Source: Seminavis robusta (taxonomy: Eukaryota > Bacillariophyta > Bacillariophyceae > Naviculales > Naviculaceae). From it: a DNA stretch of 58,367 nt. A program made the position numbers and the translations under genes. Under the pieces are notes generated by a model that was given only the letters and a program-made list of their open reading frames with translations, was not told where the DNA came from and did no database searches. The stretch lies in assembly GCA_903772945.1 (NCBI GenBank), contig CAICTM010000580.1, positions 1-58,367 on the forward strand, in the 5' to 3' direction. The first letter of the stretch is position 1. Each line of letters begins with the position of its first letter. Of this stretch, positions 22,919-32,943 are shown piece by piece.

Positions 22919-23485
22919 ACTCTAGGTTCCACTGGCTTGATATTGGTATATCTTTGGAAGGTATCTTCTTCACTGCGAGGGCATAACGTATTTGGAGCAA
23001 TTAATGAATCGGGCTTGGTGGCCGTTGGAGTACAATACCGTATGGTGTGTCTGTTGCCTGCTCATTGGTCGCTTCTTCTGTTGATTTGAATGCGCGGGGT
23101 TGAGTCTCCTTGCATTTACACCACGGCATCATAGATGATGGCTAAAAGTAGTAGAATTATTCGTTTTCATCTGCAACGTTGGAAGTGGCTAAATGGCTTG
23201 TTCGTGTGGGCGGATTCGCTGAGCATATCAGCGTAGCTGCTAGGGTGGATTGAGGGAAGGTTTTACATTTTCTACCCTCGGGCTCATAGTAATGGAGCCA
23301 AAAATGGAAACCAGGAGCAATGCTTCAAAGGGAGACTGTTACTGGTACCGGAAGTTGGAGCGTTTGCTTCCTCCGAACCACTACTACTAGCTAGCTAGCA
23401 TTGCTTGGAAACTTTTCGAAGAATGTCAACAGAAGACAGTCGAAGATACCATGCTGGGCCAGGCCAGCATCCAAGCACGAACATT
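22919..23485. other. Gene-free spacer after repeat gene 1
   Basis: No coding potential is seen. A (CTAG)n palindrome lies at 23387-23399, preceded by a GGTACCGG-type patch at about 23344. The rest is unremarkable unique sequence. Confidence 0.4.
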
Positions 23486-23743
23486 GAAAGGGCCCGAAAT
23501 CAGGATTTTAAGAATCCAATTAAATTGATCAATTCCAAACCAAAGTATAAAATCGAAGCCGAAATATAAAACCGAAGCCTAAATATAAAACCGAAACCAA
23601 ATTACTATGGTAAATAACTAATAAAATCAAGCCGAAACCAAAATTTAAAATCGACACCAAAATATAAAATCGAAACCAAAATATAAAATCCAAACCAAAA
23701 TATAAAGCAGAATCACTTGTAAATCGCGATTTCGGGCCCTTTC
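23486..23743. mobile_element. MITE-like element with 16-bp terminal inverted repeats
   Basis: The 258-bp segment starts with GAAAGGGCCCGAAATC and ends with its perfect reverse complement at 23728-23743. A further GATTT pairs with AAATC just inside. The interior is AT-rich and consists largely of degenerate repeats of about 18 bp (aaaccaaaatataaaatcg). It encodes nothing. Size, inverted ends and lack of genes fit a non-autonomous transposon. I cannot define a convincing target-site duplication, so an unusual inverted repeat is the alternative. Confidence 0.5.
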
Positions 23744-24003
23744 AGGGGTGCTGGATTACTACAGCCGTAGTACATCAGCAGCTTCCGCAAAAGAGGGCAA
23801 GAAAGCGAATTTCTTCGAAGTCTGTGCGCTGTACGTACCGGTACGTAGGTTTTGTACTGGACCCAGATCGACCATGACACCCAGCAGCAGGCAGCATTTT
23901 GAGGTGAACCAAGGATTGTGTTGTTTCCGCTCATAGTCCTCTTCAGTTGAGTTTTCTTGTTGTTTCTCTTTCTCTCTTTTGTAATCACACCAACAAAGCA
24001 ACC

Positions 24004-24375
24004 ATGGCAGACTTGATGTTTTCACTGGGCCAGACCAAGGGCAAGAAAAAGACTGCCAAGAAGGTCAAGGACACCAAGGACTCGTTGAAGGATGTTAACA
24101 TCACCGACACAGTCGAGACCAACATTCGCAATGATCAACACAACCGTGAGATCCAGTCCAAGGAGACTGCCCGCAATCAGATCAAGGAGAACATGAATGT
24201 AACAATCACAGACACTGTCGAGGGAGATATTCGCAAGGATCAGCACACTCGTGAAGTCAAGTCCAAGGAGACAGCTCGAAACCAGATCAAGGAAAACACA
24301 AACTTTGATATGGCCCGCTCACTCTTTGGAGGTGGCGGCGGCGAGGAAGAAGAGGAGGAGGAAGAAGAAGAGTAA
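24004..24375 (+). CDS. 35-residue-repeat protein, copy 2 (two repeats)
   Basis: This 123-residue paralogue of the protein at 22445-22918 keeps the head MADLMFSLGQTKGKKKTAKK and the tail NFDMARSLFGGGGG plus ten Glu, but has only two 35-residue repeats. The second repeat has small changes (DQHTREVKSKE). The start at 24004 sits in an accATGg context and is fixed by conservation. It is the shortest member of the three. Its head is nearly identical in DNA to that of copies 1 and 3, which points to recent duplication or gene conversion. Confidence 0.8.
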   Translation: MADLMFSLGQTKGKKKTAKKVKDTKDSLKDVNITDTVETNIRNDQHNREIQSKETARNQIKENMNVTITDTVEGDIRKDQHTREVKSKETARNQIKENTNFDMARSLFGGGGGEEEEEEEEEE

Positions 24376-26513
24376 ACTCCGAGACAGATAATGGTGGAGA
24401 CCTTCCTCATTTTGGTTGTGGCAGGCGATTTGTGCTGATTCGTGGTTTAAAGGAAGGATTTTGTGTGAACCCCATTGTGCGCAAGATGGAGATGATCGTT
24501 TCACTGAGTTAGGAGACAAGGGTACATCAATGAATAATTTACTAAGAAGGACACAAGAAAATTACCGAGGTCACATGCGAAGGTGGGAAGTTCTATGAAT
24601 TTGCTGCGGTCAGAATCAAGGCTGTTGGACCAAGAAAATCACGCTGTGGGTCAAGGTCTAAATCGCGCCCGTCTCTGTTGCTTGCCAGGCACCTGAAGAA
24701 TGAATAGTTGTGACTGTAGCCAGATTGAAGAAAAAGAGTTTACCCCGTTCCAAGTGTGCTCGGGCTTCAACGAAACCGATGTCAAGTGCGGTAGTTTCTC
24801 TCTGGCGTTTGAATTCAATCGTTCTCAACAAGTCCACGGTGCCTCCCCTTAGAGGATTGCCGACAGTTTTGTCGGGAATTGCAAAATTCGAGAATTCCAG
24901 GTTGCTCAGTTCCTCCTGAAGTCGCATGGTAGTTTGCAAAATCGTCCCCTCTGTCAACTTTCATTATTTTGTAGCACTTGCATCTCCTCCTTGACATGCG
25001 CCAGTTGCTCATTGAGACAATTATTAGTCAACTCACAAGAGGAAACTGAAGGAACGACGAAAAACAGCCTTCACTTTTTGCAGCACAGGGGAGACTGGTT
25101 CCATGAATCCCATTGCACTAGCATGCCACATCTTCGCGAAAGCGTTCGCTATCTGGAATGGAGCCGTAGCAGCGCCTTCAATGTAGCGCTCGTGCCACTT
25201 GTCAGAATGTTTTACACCCTTACTTTTCCATCTACCAGATAGGTCGGTTTGTAGGGACTTTTGTCCACAGCAAAGGGTTGCTCCTGAGGTGTGTCCAGTG
25301 AGCAACTCTTAGCCCTTTTGGATGCAGACTGTGCTGACATCTGCCACGGACTCTTTCTAGGTCGCGGGGTTGTTGGTCGCCTTATTGGGCCAAAGCAAAC
25401 TGGGCTGGGAGTTTATTCCTCTCATTAGGCACTCTAACTCCCCCAACTGGAGTTCATTGTCAAAATGTGCTTGTGCGGTACGAGCGCAACATTCGACCCG
25501 GGACGGCCTAGTCATTGCAAATGCCAATGCCGTCGATGCTACCGCTATCATTGTAACAGGTACCAACAGTGCCAAAGAAATCTCGGTTTCCATTTTTTTT
25601 ATAAATGGGAACTGCCAAGAACAACTCTGCTCAACAACATCCTGTGCCTTGGAAACTCTATAGCTCGCGAATCACCTTCATCTGTATCCGCATTGTTACT
25701 TGCTTGTCACATTGTCTTGCTGATTTCGGTCGGTCAGTGAACTGCGAAAGAAACTGTGGGGCAGTGTTTTCTGCTTCCCTTCGCATCCAGCTTCCATGGA
25801 CTTGTAGGAATGGCGAATGGCATGCCCCGCAAGGACGAGGGCCCGGTAGTTCCCATCATACTTTCTGACGAACACATCGCAGCGAAACAATTTCTTCACA
25901 TCAACGGAATCGCCGCCGTGGTAAGGAAAATTGTACCATTTCAAGACGTCTAATGCGCTCGTGCGGGCAACTATCTCTGCCTAAAACTGTCTTCAGAAGA
26001 TTTTTCCGCTGCCCTCGATCATTCAGACAAGAACGACCTTCTTGGGTGTTTCTTCGAGCGATGCCAACCCAAAGCTACCAGTAGCTAGCTCTCTAGAGCT
26101 CATGACATCGCGTCTTGCAAAGACAACCCACGAGCCGTGATTCTTCTTCTTGTTGACACCGCTCAGGAAGCATGCCATCGCCCAGCTCGCGAGGTTTCTT
26201 TCTCGGTATGATCTTTTTCCTACCACAGCAAAGGGGCTCCCACGGTAATGGCTTGCAGTAAGAATCTTTTGGCTTACGCGGCTGCAAGGTCACCCGATGA
26301 CCCAACAACTGGCTCATTTAGGAAAAATGGATCCTTCTTAGAGATTGTCCCTGTAGGTTTCGCGTTCAAGTTTGTACCAGCAGCCATATCTTATTTGGGT
26401 CTTGACTTCAGCCGCCATCAAGCTCTTTCGTCACAAATTTCCATTTGAGGTTTCCTCTTGTTGTTTGTATCCTTTTCTTTTGCTATTCCATCAAAACTAA
26501 AACCAACTTCACC
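24376..26513. other. Coding-like remnants between repeat genes 2 and 3
   Basis: No intact gene can be assembled. On the minus strand several segments look protein-like. One at about 24658-24957 reads RLQEELSNLEFSNFAIPDKT. One at 25357-25593 starts with ATG and a hydrophobic segment, ISLALLVPVTMIAVASTALA. One at 25696-25944 reads RALVLAGHAIRHSYKSMEAG. They are in different frames and I could not join them by convincing splice sites. They may be a decayed membrane-protein gene. I recognise no domain. Confidence 0.3.
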
Positions 26514-27146
26514 ATGGCGGATCTTATGTTTTCAATGGGCCAGACCAAGGGCAAGAAAAAGACTGCCAAGAAGGTCAAGGATACCAAAGCTGCCATGAAG
26601 GATGTTACCATCACAGAAACGGTCGAGACTAACGAGCGCAAAGCACAGCACTCCCGTGAAATTGAATCCAAGGAGGTAGCTCGCGAGCAGAAGAAGAAAA
26701 ACATGGATGTGACAGTTACAGAAACAGTCGAGACTAATGAGCGCAAAGCACAGCACTCTCGTGAAATTGAATCCAAGGAGGTTGCTCGTGCACAGAAGAA
26801 GAAAAACATGGATGTCACCATCACTGAGACAGTTGAAGGTGATGTTCGTAAGGATCAACACAACCGTGAGATCCAGTCGAAGGAGACTGCTCGTGCACAG
26901 AAGAAGAAGAACATGGATGTCACCATCACCGATACAGTTGAAGGCGATGTTCGTAAAGATCAACACAACCGTGAAATCAAGTCTAAGGAGACTGCTCGCA
27001 ACCAGATCAAGGAGAACACCAACTTCGATATGGCCCGTTCCCTCTTTGGAGGTGGTGGTGGTGGTGAAGAGGAAGAAGAAGAGGAGGAGGAAGAGGAGCA
27101 GGCTGAGGAGCCCGAGGAGCAGGCGGAGGAGCAGGAAGAAGAGTAA
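26514..27146 (+). CDS. 35-residue-repeat protein, copy 3 (four repeats, extended acidic tail)
   Basis: This is the longest paralogue, 210 residues. The head MADLMFSMGQTKGKKKTAKK is followed by four 35-residue repeats and the tail NFDMARSLFGGGGGG plus a run of Glu that continues as QAEEPEEQAEEQEEE. Repeats 1 and 2 form a subtype (TNERKAQHSREIESKEVAR...KKKNM) that differs from repeats 3 and 4 (GDVRKDQHNREI). Repeat 4 ends QIKENT, as the last repeat does in the other two copies. The end repeats are therefore position-specific, and the extra length comes from inner repeats. Start 26514 is in a caccATGg context. Function unknown, as for the sister genes. Confidence 0.8.
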   Translation: MADLMFSMGQTKGKKKTAKKVKDTKAAMKDVTITETVETNERKAQHSREIESKEVAREQKKKNMDVTVTETVETNERKAQHSREIESKEVARAQKKKNMDVTITETVEGDVRKDQHNREIQSKETARAQKKKNMDVTITDTVEGDVRKDQHNREIKSKETARNQIKENTNFDMARSLFGGGGGGEEEEEEEEEEEQAEEPEEQAEEQEEE

Positions 27147-27394
27147 GCACGCTTTGGTTCCAGGATGCTGCCTGTGGGCTTGACACCTTCAGGGGCAAGG
27201 ACTTTACTGTTGGATAGTGATGTGGCGTTGATTAAGAATAGCGATATTCAATGCATGAATAAGAAACGTGAAAGCTGTGTTTTGAAACTTCTTACCGGTG
27301 TTGTCTAGTTGCTAGCTAGCTAGGTGAGGTTGGTCCTGTGAAGCTTTGAGAAATTCAAATGTGTCGAATTGGTTGCAGATCCCTAGCTAGTATT

Positions 27395-29297
27395 TTACTT
27401 TTCTGTCTTTTGGTTCCATGGGATCAACGTCCAATAGGTTGGATATTGGCGCTTACTGCTCAAATTGTTCACCAACGTGGCTGGAATCACAGAAATCGCT
27501 GAGCTCAGCACTACCAGGGCGTAAAAGCCAAAGTTATACTTGCCACTGGCGTAGAGAACTGCATGGGCTCCGGCCGGTGGATGCGTCACCCCGAGCTTAA
27601 CCATGGCACCGATCGCAATTGCTGGTCCCACGGCTCTTCGAAGCCAAGTTGCAAGGATGGACTCTGGAATGTACGTGAACGCCAAAGAAATGGCGCCTGA
27701 TACAGCCTGACCCAGAATTGCGTTTCGTGGCTGCGATGCTGGAGCAGCAGTAAGCCCATACTGCAGTGTCATCTGCAAAAGAGGAACGAGAGGCAAGCAT
27801 GGATGAGCCAAGGCAATTGTCAGCCGAAAGTCCACTGTTTAGGGACAAAATCAATCTCCTCACCAATGCTCCGAATGGACCGATCAAGAGGTAGTAGTCT
27901 TCATCGGAAAGAATCTTGTAGTACTCGTTCAACGAGGAGAGAACTAGGAGCCCACAGAACGCACCGAGAATGGTCCACAGAGTCTGGCGCAGCGTCATTG
28001 CGGGTGGCACTTGTAGATCCCCCCCTCGCCATTTGTGAGACCAAATTCGCAAGGCATGAAGTACTTTGCTCCACTTGGTCTCGTCGGGCGGTGACATGTC
28101 ATCCAAAGAGATTTCATCGGTCCCTTTACTGGAACTTTCTTTACCTTCTTCCCGGTCCCAAACGTCTAACTTTCCCGTATCCGCAACGTTCACGTCGTTT
28201 GATGCATTTCCTTCTTGCACGTTCTTGTGAAAGTCTAGTAAGTTTCGTTTGAACCTATCAGATGCGTCCAGAGTTTGTCGTCGTCGAGATTCCACACTGG
28301 CCCGTCGCATTTCTGCGAAAGCTGCTGTGTGACCAATCATCTCCGCTGATGCTCTCAAGTATGCATCGTTAGCTAGGTTTGAGAGCAGATGCGTCGTCTT
28401 GTGGGATCTTGCATAGTAAATCACGATTCCACGGTGATCTCTCACGTGATAGGGGACCCCAGTGGCAGCACATAGCCCAGCTTCGATGAGTTTGCCAAGG
28501 CGATCTGTCTTGGCGGAATCTGGGTCTTCTTGTATGGAAACCAAGTCTCGCCAGGTCAACGCATGGGGGTTACTGTAACTGTTAGTGCTTGGTGTGTGAA
28601 GATGCATAAAATTCTCTACCGATGGAAAAGTATGTGCAAAGAAGCCACTGCTACCCGATGGCTTGATGATTGCTTGCGTGTTGTGAGGTAGGGGTGGAGC
28701 ACTGGTGCCCTGTTGGACAGTTTCTGCCCACAAAATCCCAGGCAAGTCAACTCCTAGCGTGATGGGGTTTGGCTGCTCTGTGGCTAGATCCTCCAGAGCC
28801 ATGTTATTCTGATAGACGATCGTGTTGTGCCACCATCCACTGTTGAGTCTCACCAGCTTGTCATCTTCGAGCGCCCAAACTTCGCAGGCAACGACACCAA
28901 AGCTGAATTCACCAGCATCACGAACCGCTCTTGCCAGTCTCTGCTCGTCGAGATTCAGCTCATCTGGGTCGTCAATCTGACTGGCCAAGTGCTTGATCAC
29001 TCGACGAGCTGCGTGATGGTGATGATGTTCATGATCATGCTGATGGTGACTCTGAGATTGCTCGTCTGCATTATTTTCTTGAGCCACCTGATGATATTTT
29101 TCTTCTGTTGCAGGATGCAATGCTTCAATATCCACATTTTCTTCAATATCATGCAAAAAGAAAGTGTCCTCGCCACCTTCATTTTCATTTTCAGTTAAGG
29201 GGGGAGGAGCGGGTGCTTGACTGTTGCTTCTGGGAACATTAATCAGCTCATCTCCAATGTCGGCAAGGTTAGATGGAAATTTGATGTTTGGAGGCAT
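27395..29297 (-). CDS. HPP family membrane protein, two exons
   Basis: Exons 29297-27864 and 27772-27395 join in phase 0 (donor gtgagg, acceptor tgcag) to give 603 residues. The C-terminal quarter (about 434-590) is the HPP domain: hydrophobic LWTILGAFCGLLVLSS, then DYYLLIGPFGAL, SQPRNAILGQAVSG, and the signature THPPAGAHAVLYAS with the HPP motif near 542. HPP proteins have four to five membrane helices, and plant members transport nitrite into plastids. That role is only a family hint here. The N-terminal about 430 residues are soluble and not recognised. They include a His/Asp-rich run (about 84-95) that could bind metal. The 29297 ATG is used because the open frame upstream begins only with a GTG. 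The gene is divergent from the mitochondrial carrier. Confidence 0.8.
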
Positions 29298-29960
29298 TCT
29301 TTCCTTCTCCGATTGATTTGCAAAGTTATAATTTAGTTGTAGGTAAGCTTGCAATAACAACAACCTCGCTATGCTACCCACTGGCTTGGTGGTTTTGATG
29401 TTATTGATGTTCCAACCGTATGGATGATTGGGATGGTTGGGATGATTGGATTTTGTGTTTTGTGAGCATGTGAAGCTCCGATTTGCACTTGCGGCCGAGT
29501 GGTGTCAGGTGTCAGGAGCAAGAAAAATGATGTCATCTAAACGCGAACCTTTCCAATTGATAAGAGAAGCCTTTCAGACAAGAAAGCAGAATGATAACCG
29601 GTACCGTACCACAGTAGAGTTGAGGATTTCATTTGCTGACTCAGGCACAAAATAGACTGTGTCAATTGCCTCACTCGACAGAATGATGAATGATGGATCG
29701 AATCCAGAACAAACGCAGCGATGCATCAACCGATTCCTTGCCATTCTTCCCTTGTCCTCATGGGAGCCTCTCGCTGTCTCAGCTTTGTCATCGCCATGAT
29801 GTGGCTACGACGCAATTCTTTAGAATTTTGTGGAGAACAAATAGTTAGAGTGTGACTAGTCGATGACTTGTCAATCCTCTTCACATCTATCTTTTGTTGC
29901 ATCCAATCCCAAGGAACATCCTCATTAGTTGAAGTAGTCAAGGAAATCGTAGTTTGCATC
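29298..29960. other. Divergent intergenic region, HPP gene (-) and carrier gene (+)
   Basis: About 660 bp between start codons, so both promoters lie here. It contains runs of gattgggatggttggg-like repeats near 29420-29450 and a GGTACCGTACC patch near 29600. No defined promoter element can be named. Confidence 0.35.
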
Positions 29961-31025
29961 ATGTCGAGCGCGGCTATCAACGATGGCGCCCTTCACGGTG
30001 TTGGCGAAACGCCTTTTGTAGAGGCATCATCCATTTCCGGATCCTTTGGGATCAGCTTCAATTGTTTGGATCCACGCGTTGTATCAGGAAGTGTAGGATC
30101 AGTTGTTTCGTCCGTCGTGTCTCAGCCCTTCGAAGTGGCCAAAGTAAAGCTTCAAAACAGTGACCAACCCAGAGTATTGGGGTGGTCGAAGAATCGCGCT
30201 CCCGGAACTTTCTCCGTTCTTCGACATGTCATGGCCAACCAAGGTGTCCGAGGAGTTTATGCTGGTTTGGCTCCTACCATGGTCATGTCCATACCGAACT
30301 ACGCCCTCTATCTCACAGCCTATGACGAAATAGTCTCGTATTTGAGGACGAAACAGTCTACCGGTACGGTACTGTCGAATGATGGCACTGTCCCACTCGT
30401 CGGGGGTGCCGTAGCACGTCTAATCGCCACCACAGCAGTTGCACCGCTGGAGATGCTGAGGACTAGAAATGCCTCCCAGAGGCTCCCCACCAGAACCAAT
30501 CCCAATCAGAAACTGGGTCTCGTTGGCAACGTTAGTGTGTGGAATGATTTGAAGAACATTGTCAGGAAAGAAGGAATCGTATCCCTCTACACAGGTATCC
30601 TCCCTTCACTGGGACGTGATGTACCGTTTGCAGCAGTCTACATGCTGTGTCTCGAGCGAATTCGAGACGAGAGTCGACGCATCTGGATGGTAGACGAAGC
30701 TATCGCGTCTTCTCCCCGTCATCCAACACAGCTCATAATGTTTGAGTTCATCAATGCCGCCATGGCGGGAATGGTGGCAGCCACAGCTACCGCGCCAATG
30801 GATGTTTTGAAGACTCGGGCGCAATCCGCAATATATGAGGACAACACAAGGTCTTCATCGAGCCAGAACAGAGAATCGACAATGCGCGTTCTTCGGTCCA
30901 TTGTGAGAACGGAAGGTGTTTCAGGGCTCTGGAGAGGAAATCAAGCCCGAATGATGAAAGTAGCCCCGCAATATGCCATCATGATATCATTCTACGAGGT
31001 AGGGAAAAAGATGTTGGCTGAATGA
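29961..31025 (+). CDS. Mitochondrial carrier, SLC25A39/40 (Mtm1) type
   Basis: The protein is 354 residues with the three carrier signatures PFEVAK (56-61), PLEMLR (162-167) and PMDVLK (279-284), each opening an odd-numbered membrane helix of the three repeats. Subgroup signs are IPNYALYLTAYDE after the first repeat, PLVGGAVARLIATTAVAPLE for the second and LGRDVPFAAVY closing it. These match the SLC25A39/40 and yeast Mtm1 group, which imports glutathione into mitochondria and affects manganese and iron-sulfur homeostasis. Subgroup assignment is by eye and fairly good; membership of the carrier family is certain. The open frame extends upstream only from a TTG, so the ATG at 29961 is the start. 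The N-terminal 35 residues have no clear presequence, as is usual for carriers. Confidence 0.85.
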   Translation: MSSAAINDGALHGVGETPFVEASSISGSFGISFNCLDPRVVSGSVGSVVSSVVSQPFEVAKVKLQNSDQPRVLGWSKNRAPGTFSVLRHVMANQGVRGVYAGLAPTMVMSIPNYALYLTAYDEIVSYLRTKQSTGTVLSNDGTVPLVGGAVARLIATTAVAPLEMLRTRNASQRLPTRTNPNQKLGLVGNVSVWNDLKNIVRKEGIVSLYTGILPSLGRDVPFAAVYMLCLERIRDESRRIWMVDEAIASSPRHPTQLIMFEFINAAMAGMVAATATAPMDVLKTRAQSAIYEDNTRSSSSQNRESTMRVLRSIVRTEGVSGLWRGNQARMMKVAPQYAIMISFYEVGKKMLAE

Positions 31026-31292
31026 GAGGAACGTGTGGACAACTCGCCACTGCAGAGGTTGAATCGCTTTTGAAAGGTTCCCTGGCACGGTCAAGAGCGA
31101 GATCACTACCAGTACAAAGTAGGCAACTGCTTGAGTCAGAGTCCACTACTTAGCAACAAATGTGTTGATGTTGTTGAAGAACGTTTGTGCAGTTGCACAT
31201 AGGCTGCTAATGATACTTAGTCGTCGCTGCGTAAGTGTAGCAGCCCTCACGGGCATCCTTTCAAGGCACCGGTAGATGTACCTTACGGCACT

Positions 31293-31331
31293 GTACGGTA
31301 CGGTACGGTACGGTACGGTACGGTACGGTAC
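31293..31331. repeat. (GTACG)n microsatellite
   Basis: Thirty-nine bases of perfect GTACG repeats, flanked by looser GGTACCGG-type palindromic sequence. It lies in the gene-free 800 bp after the carrier gene. The other ORFs in 31026-31834 only read through this tract. Confidence 0.9.
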
Positions 31332-31834
31332 AGCACGGCACCGGTAGGTGTGCTGCACCACCATGGGTTGAAGAACTCAAAGAAGAGGTGCAATGGGGAG
31401 AGCCTGGCTCCATCCGCAATGGCAGATTGCACAATCTCATCGAGGCTTGCAGGCACCAATCCAATTGAAAGCAGCTGAGCGCTGTTGCCTGTTGCCTCCA
31501 CAAAACTGAAAACCAGATTTTGTGATTTGTGAATGACTGGGGTAGGGAAAGGCACGTCTGAAGGTGCAATTCCCCTTCAAGATTTAACAAAATCTTCAAG
31601 ATTTAAGCTTAAATCTCGTTCTGCTAGAGAGCTGACTACTCAATCCAACACAGTGGCTGGCTTGAGGTGCTCGATCCACTTTTTCCAGCATACGCAACTC
31701 AATTTTTCAACCTCTGAAGCTCGTTGAGGAATGGTCCTTGGCACCTTGCTTCCGTGTTTCCATCCTGTTACCGTTGTGATATCCCTCTGCAAAGTATCAT
31801 AAAGAAAGATCAGGCAGCTGGGACTATCAATGAA

Positions 31835-32422
31835 ATGAAATCATTTGGATGGTTTCCGGCACTAACCTTGCTGTTGAGCGCTGCAAATGGTCAAGAGTTG
31901 GAGGGAACCTGCACAAACCACCATGAAAGTTTGGCTTGTTTGCCAGCGCAGACTCTCACATCGCGTTGCAAAACCGAGATGTGTCTTTCCAAACCAACCT
32001 CAATGACATTTGTATACACTGGAGGTGACTGCAAGCACAGCTATCATCTGCAAAAGAACTCCCATTTCTTCTGTCTTGATCATAACGAGAGTGGCGCACC
32101 CACCCACCTCGGGACGCAATCTTTCATCCGGGTCATAGATACGACCGGCGACGGCAATACTACATACCATTCTGGCTGGGTGCGTGTAGGCGAGACATTC
32201 ACATTATTCAACAATGGCCACGAATTTGATGATAGTCTTGTTATTACGATTTCTGCTTCTGCCTCGGATAGTAACATGACCTTACTGCAAGAAATCATAT
32301 ACCAGTCAACCTGCGACGGCAACTTGTTTCTTTGTGATCGATTTGGATCTGTTGAGCTATGTGGAATCGTCAATGAACAGCAAGGAGTCATCGACTCTTG
32401 CCCCAGTTCGGTTCAACATTAG
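31835..32422 (+). CDS. Small secreted Cys-rich protein with SMTFVYTGGDC segment
   Basis: The 195-residue protein starts with a signal peptide (MKSFGWFPALTLLLSAANG). The open frame upstream starts only from a TTG. The mature part has CTNHHESLACLP, then LTSRCKTEMC, then KPTSMTFVYTGGDC, a small beta-rich Cys motif that resembles DUF7467-type extracellular proteins of algae. A later part has GWVRVGETFTLFNNG and STCDGNLFLCDRFGSVELCG. I count ten Cys after the signal peptide, which fits disulfide-rich extracellular domains. Several NxT/S glycosylation sites are present (NTT, NES, NMT). Function is unknown; a cell-surface or wall role is inferred from export alone. Confidence 0.65.
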   Translation: MKSFGWFPALTLLLSAANGQELEGTCTNHHESLACLPAQTLTSRCKTEMCLSKPTSMTFVYTGGDCKHSYHLQKNSHFFCLDHNESGAPTHLGTQSFIRVIDTTGDGNTTYHSGWVRVGETFTLFNNGHEFDDSLVITISASASDSNMTLLQEIIYQSTCDGNLFLCDRFGSVELCGIVNEQQGVIDSCPSSVQH

Positions 32423-32943
32423 ATGCCAAAGAAGGAACATTGGAAGCTAGCTAGCTATCAGCTGAGAAATGGAGTCAAAGTTGCGACAACGATAAGAGAG
32501 CCAGACAAGAAATGGTGGCCACCGTACCAATGCCGTCGCAAAGACTGTAACTCTATTCAAGTAAACAACAAATAGAGAATTCAAGTTATCGTTATGAGCT
32601 GTAGTCGCCTCGCATAGTGCAATCTTCTCGTCGAATGATTGAATCATTCAATCTTTCTCAAAGACATTGACTCTGGTTGGAAAACTTAAGGCTAGCATTC
32701 ACGTCGTTGCATTTGGATGTATTGATACGGTACGGTACAGTCGTACCGAAGTGGAGTAATAGTAGCAGCTTTGCTCTCGTAAAGTTAAAGCAAATTATAA
32801 CAGTCCTACTTATACCGATTGATTGATTGATTTTCCTATCATCTCTTCCTTCTATTGTGTTTTGTTTGTTGCGTTGTTGGCGTTGAAAGCAAGATGTCCG
32901 AAAAAATTGCTAACAGACAACTCCTAGTAAACACTTACTTTCT
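32423..32943. other. 3' flank shared by two convergent genes
   Basis: This is the convergent spacer between the secreted protein and the S1 protein. It has an AGCTAGCTAGCT palindrome at 32445-32456, about 25 bp after the first stop codon, and a GGTACGGTACAG patch near 32727. No gene is seen. Confidence 0.4.
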
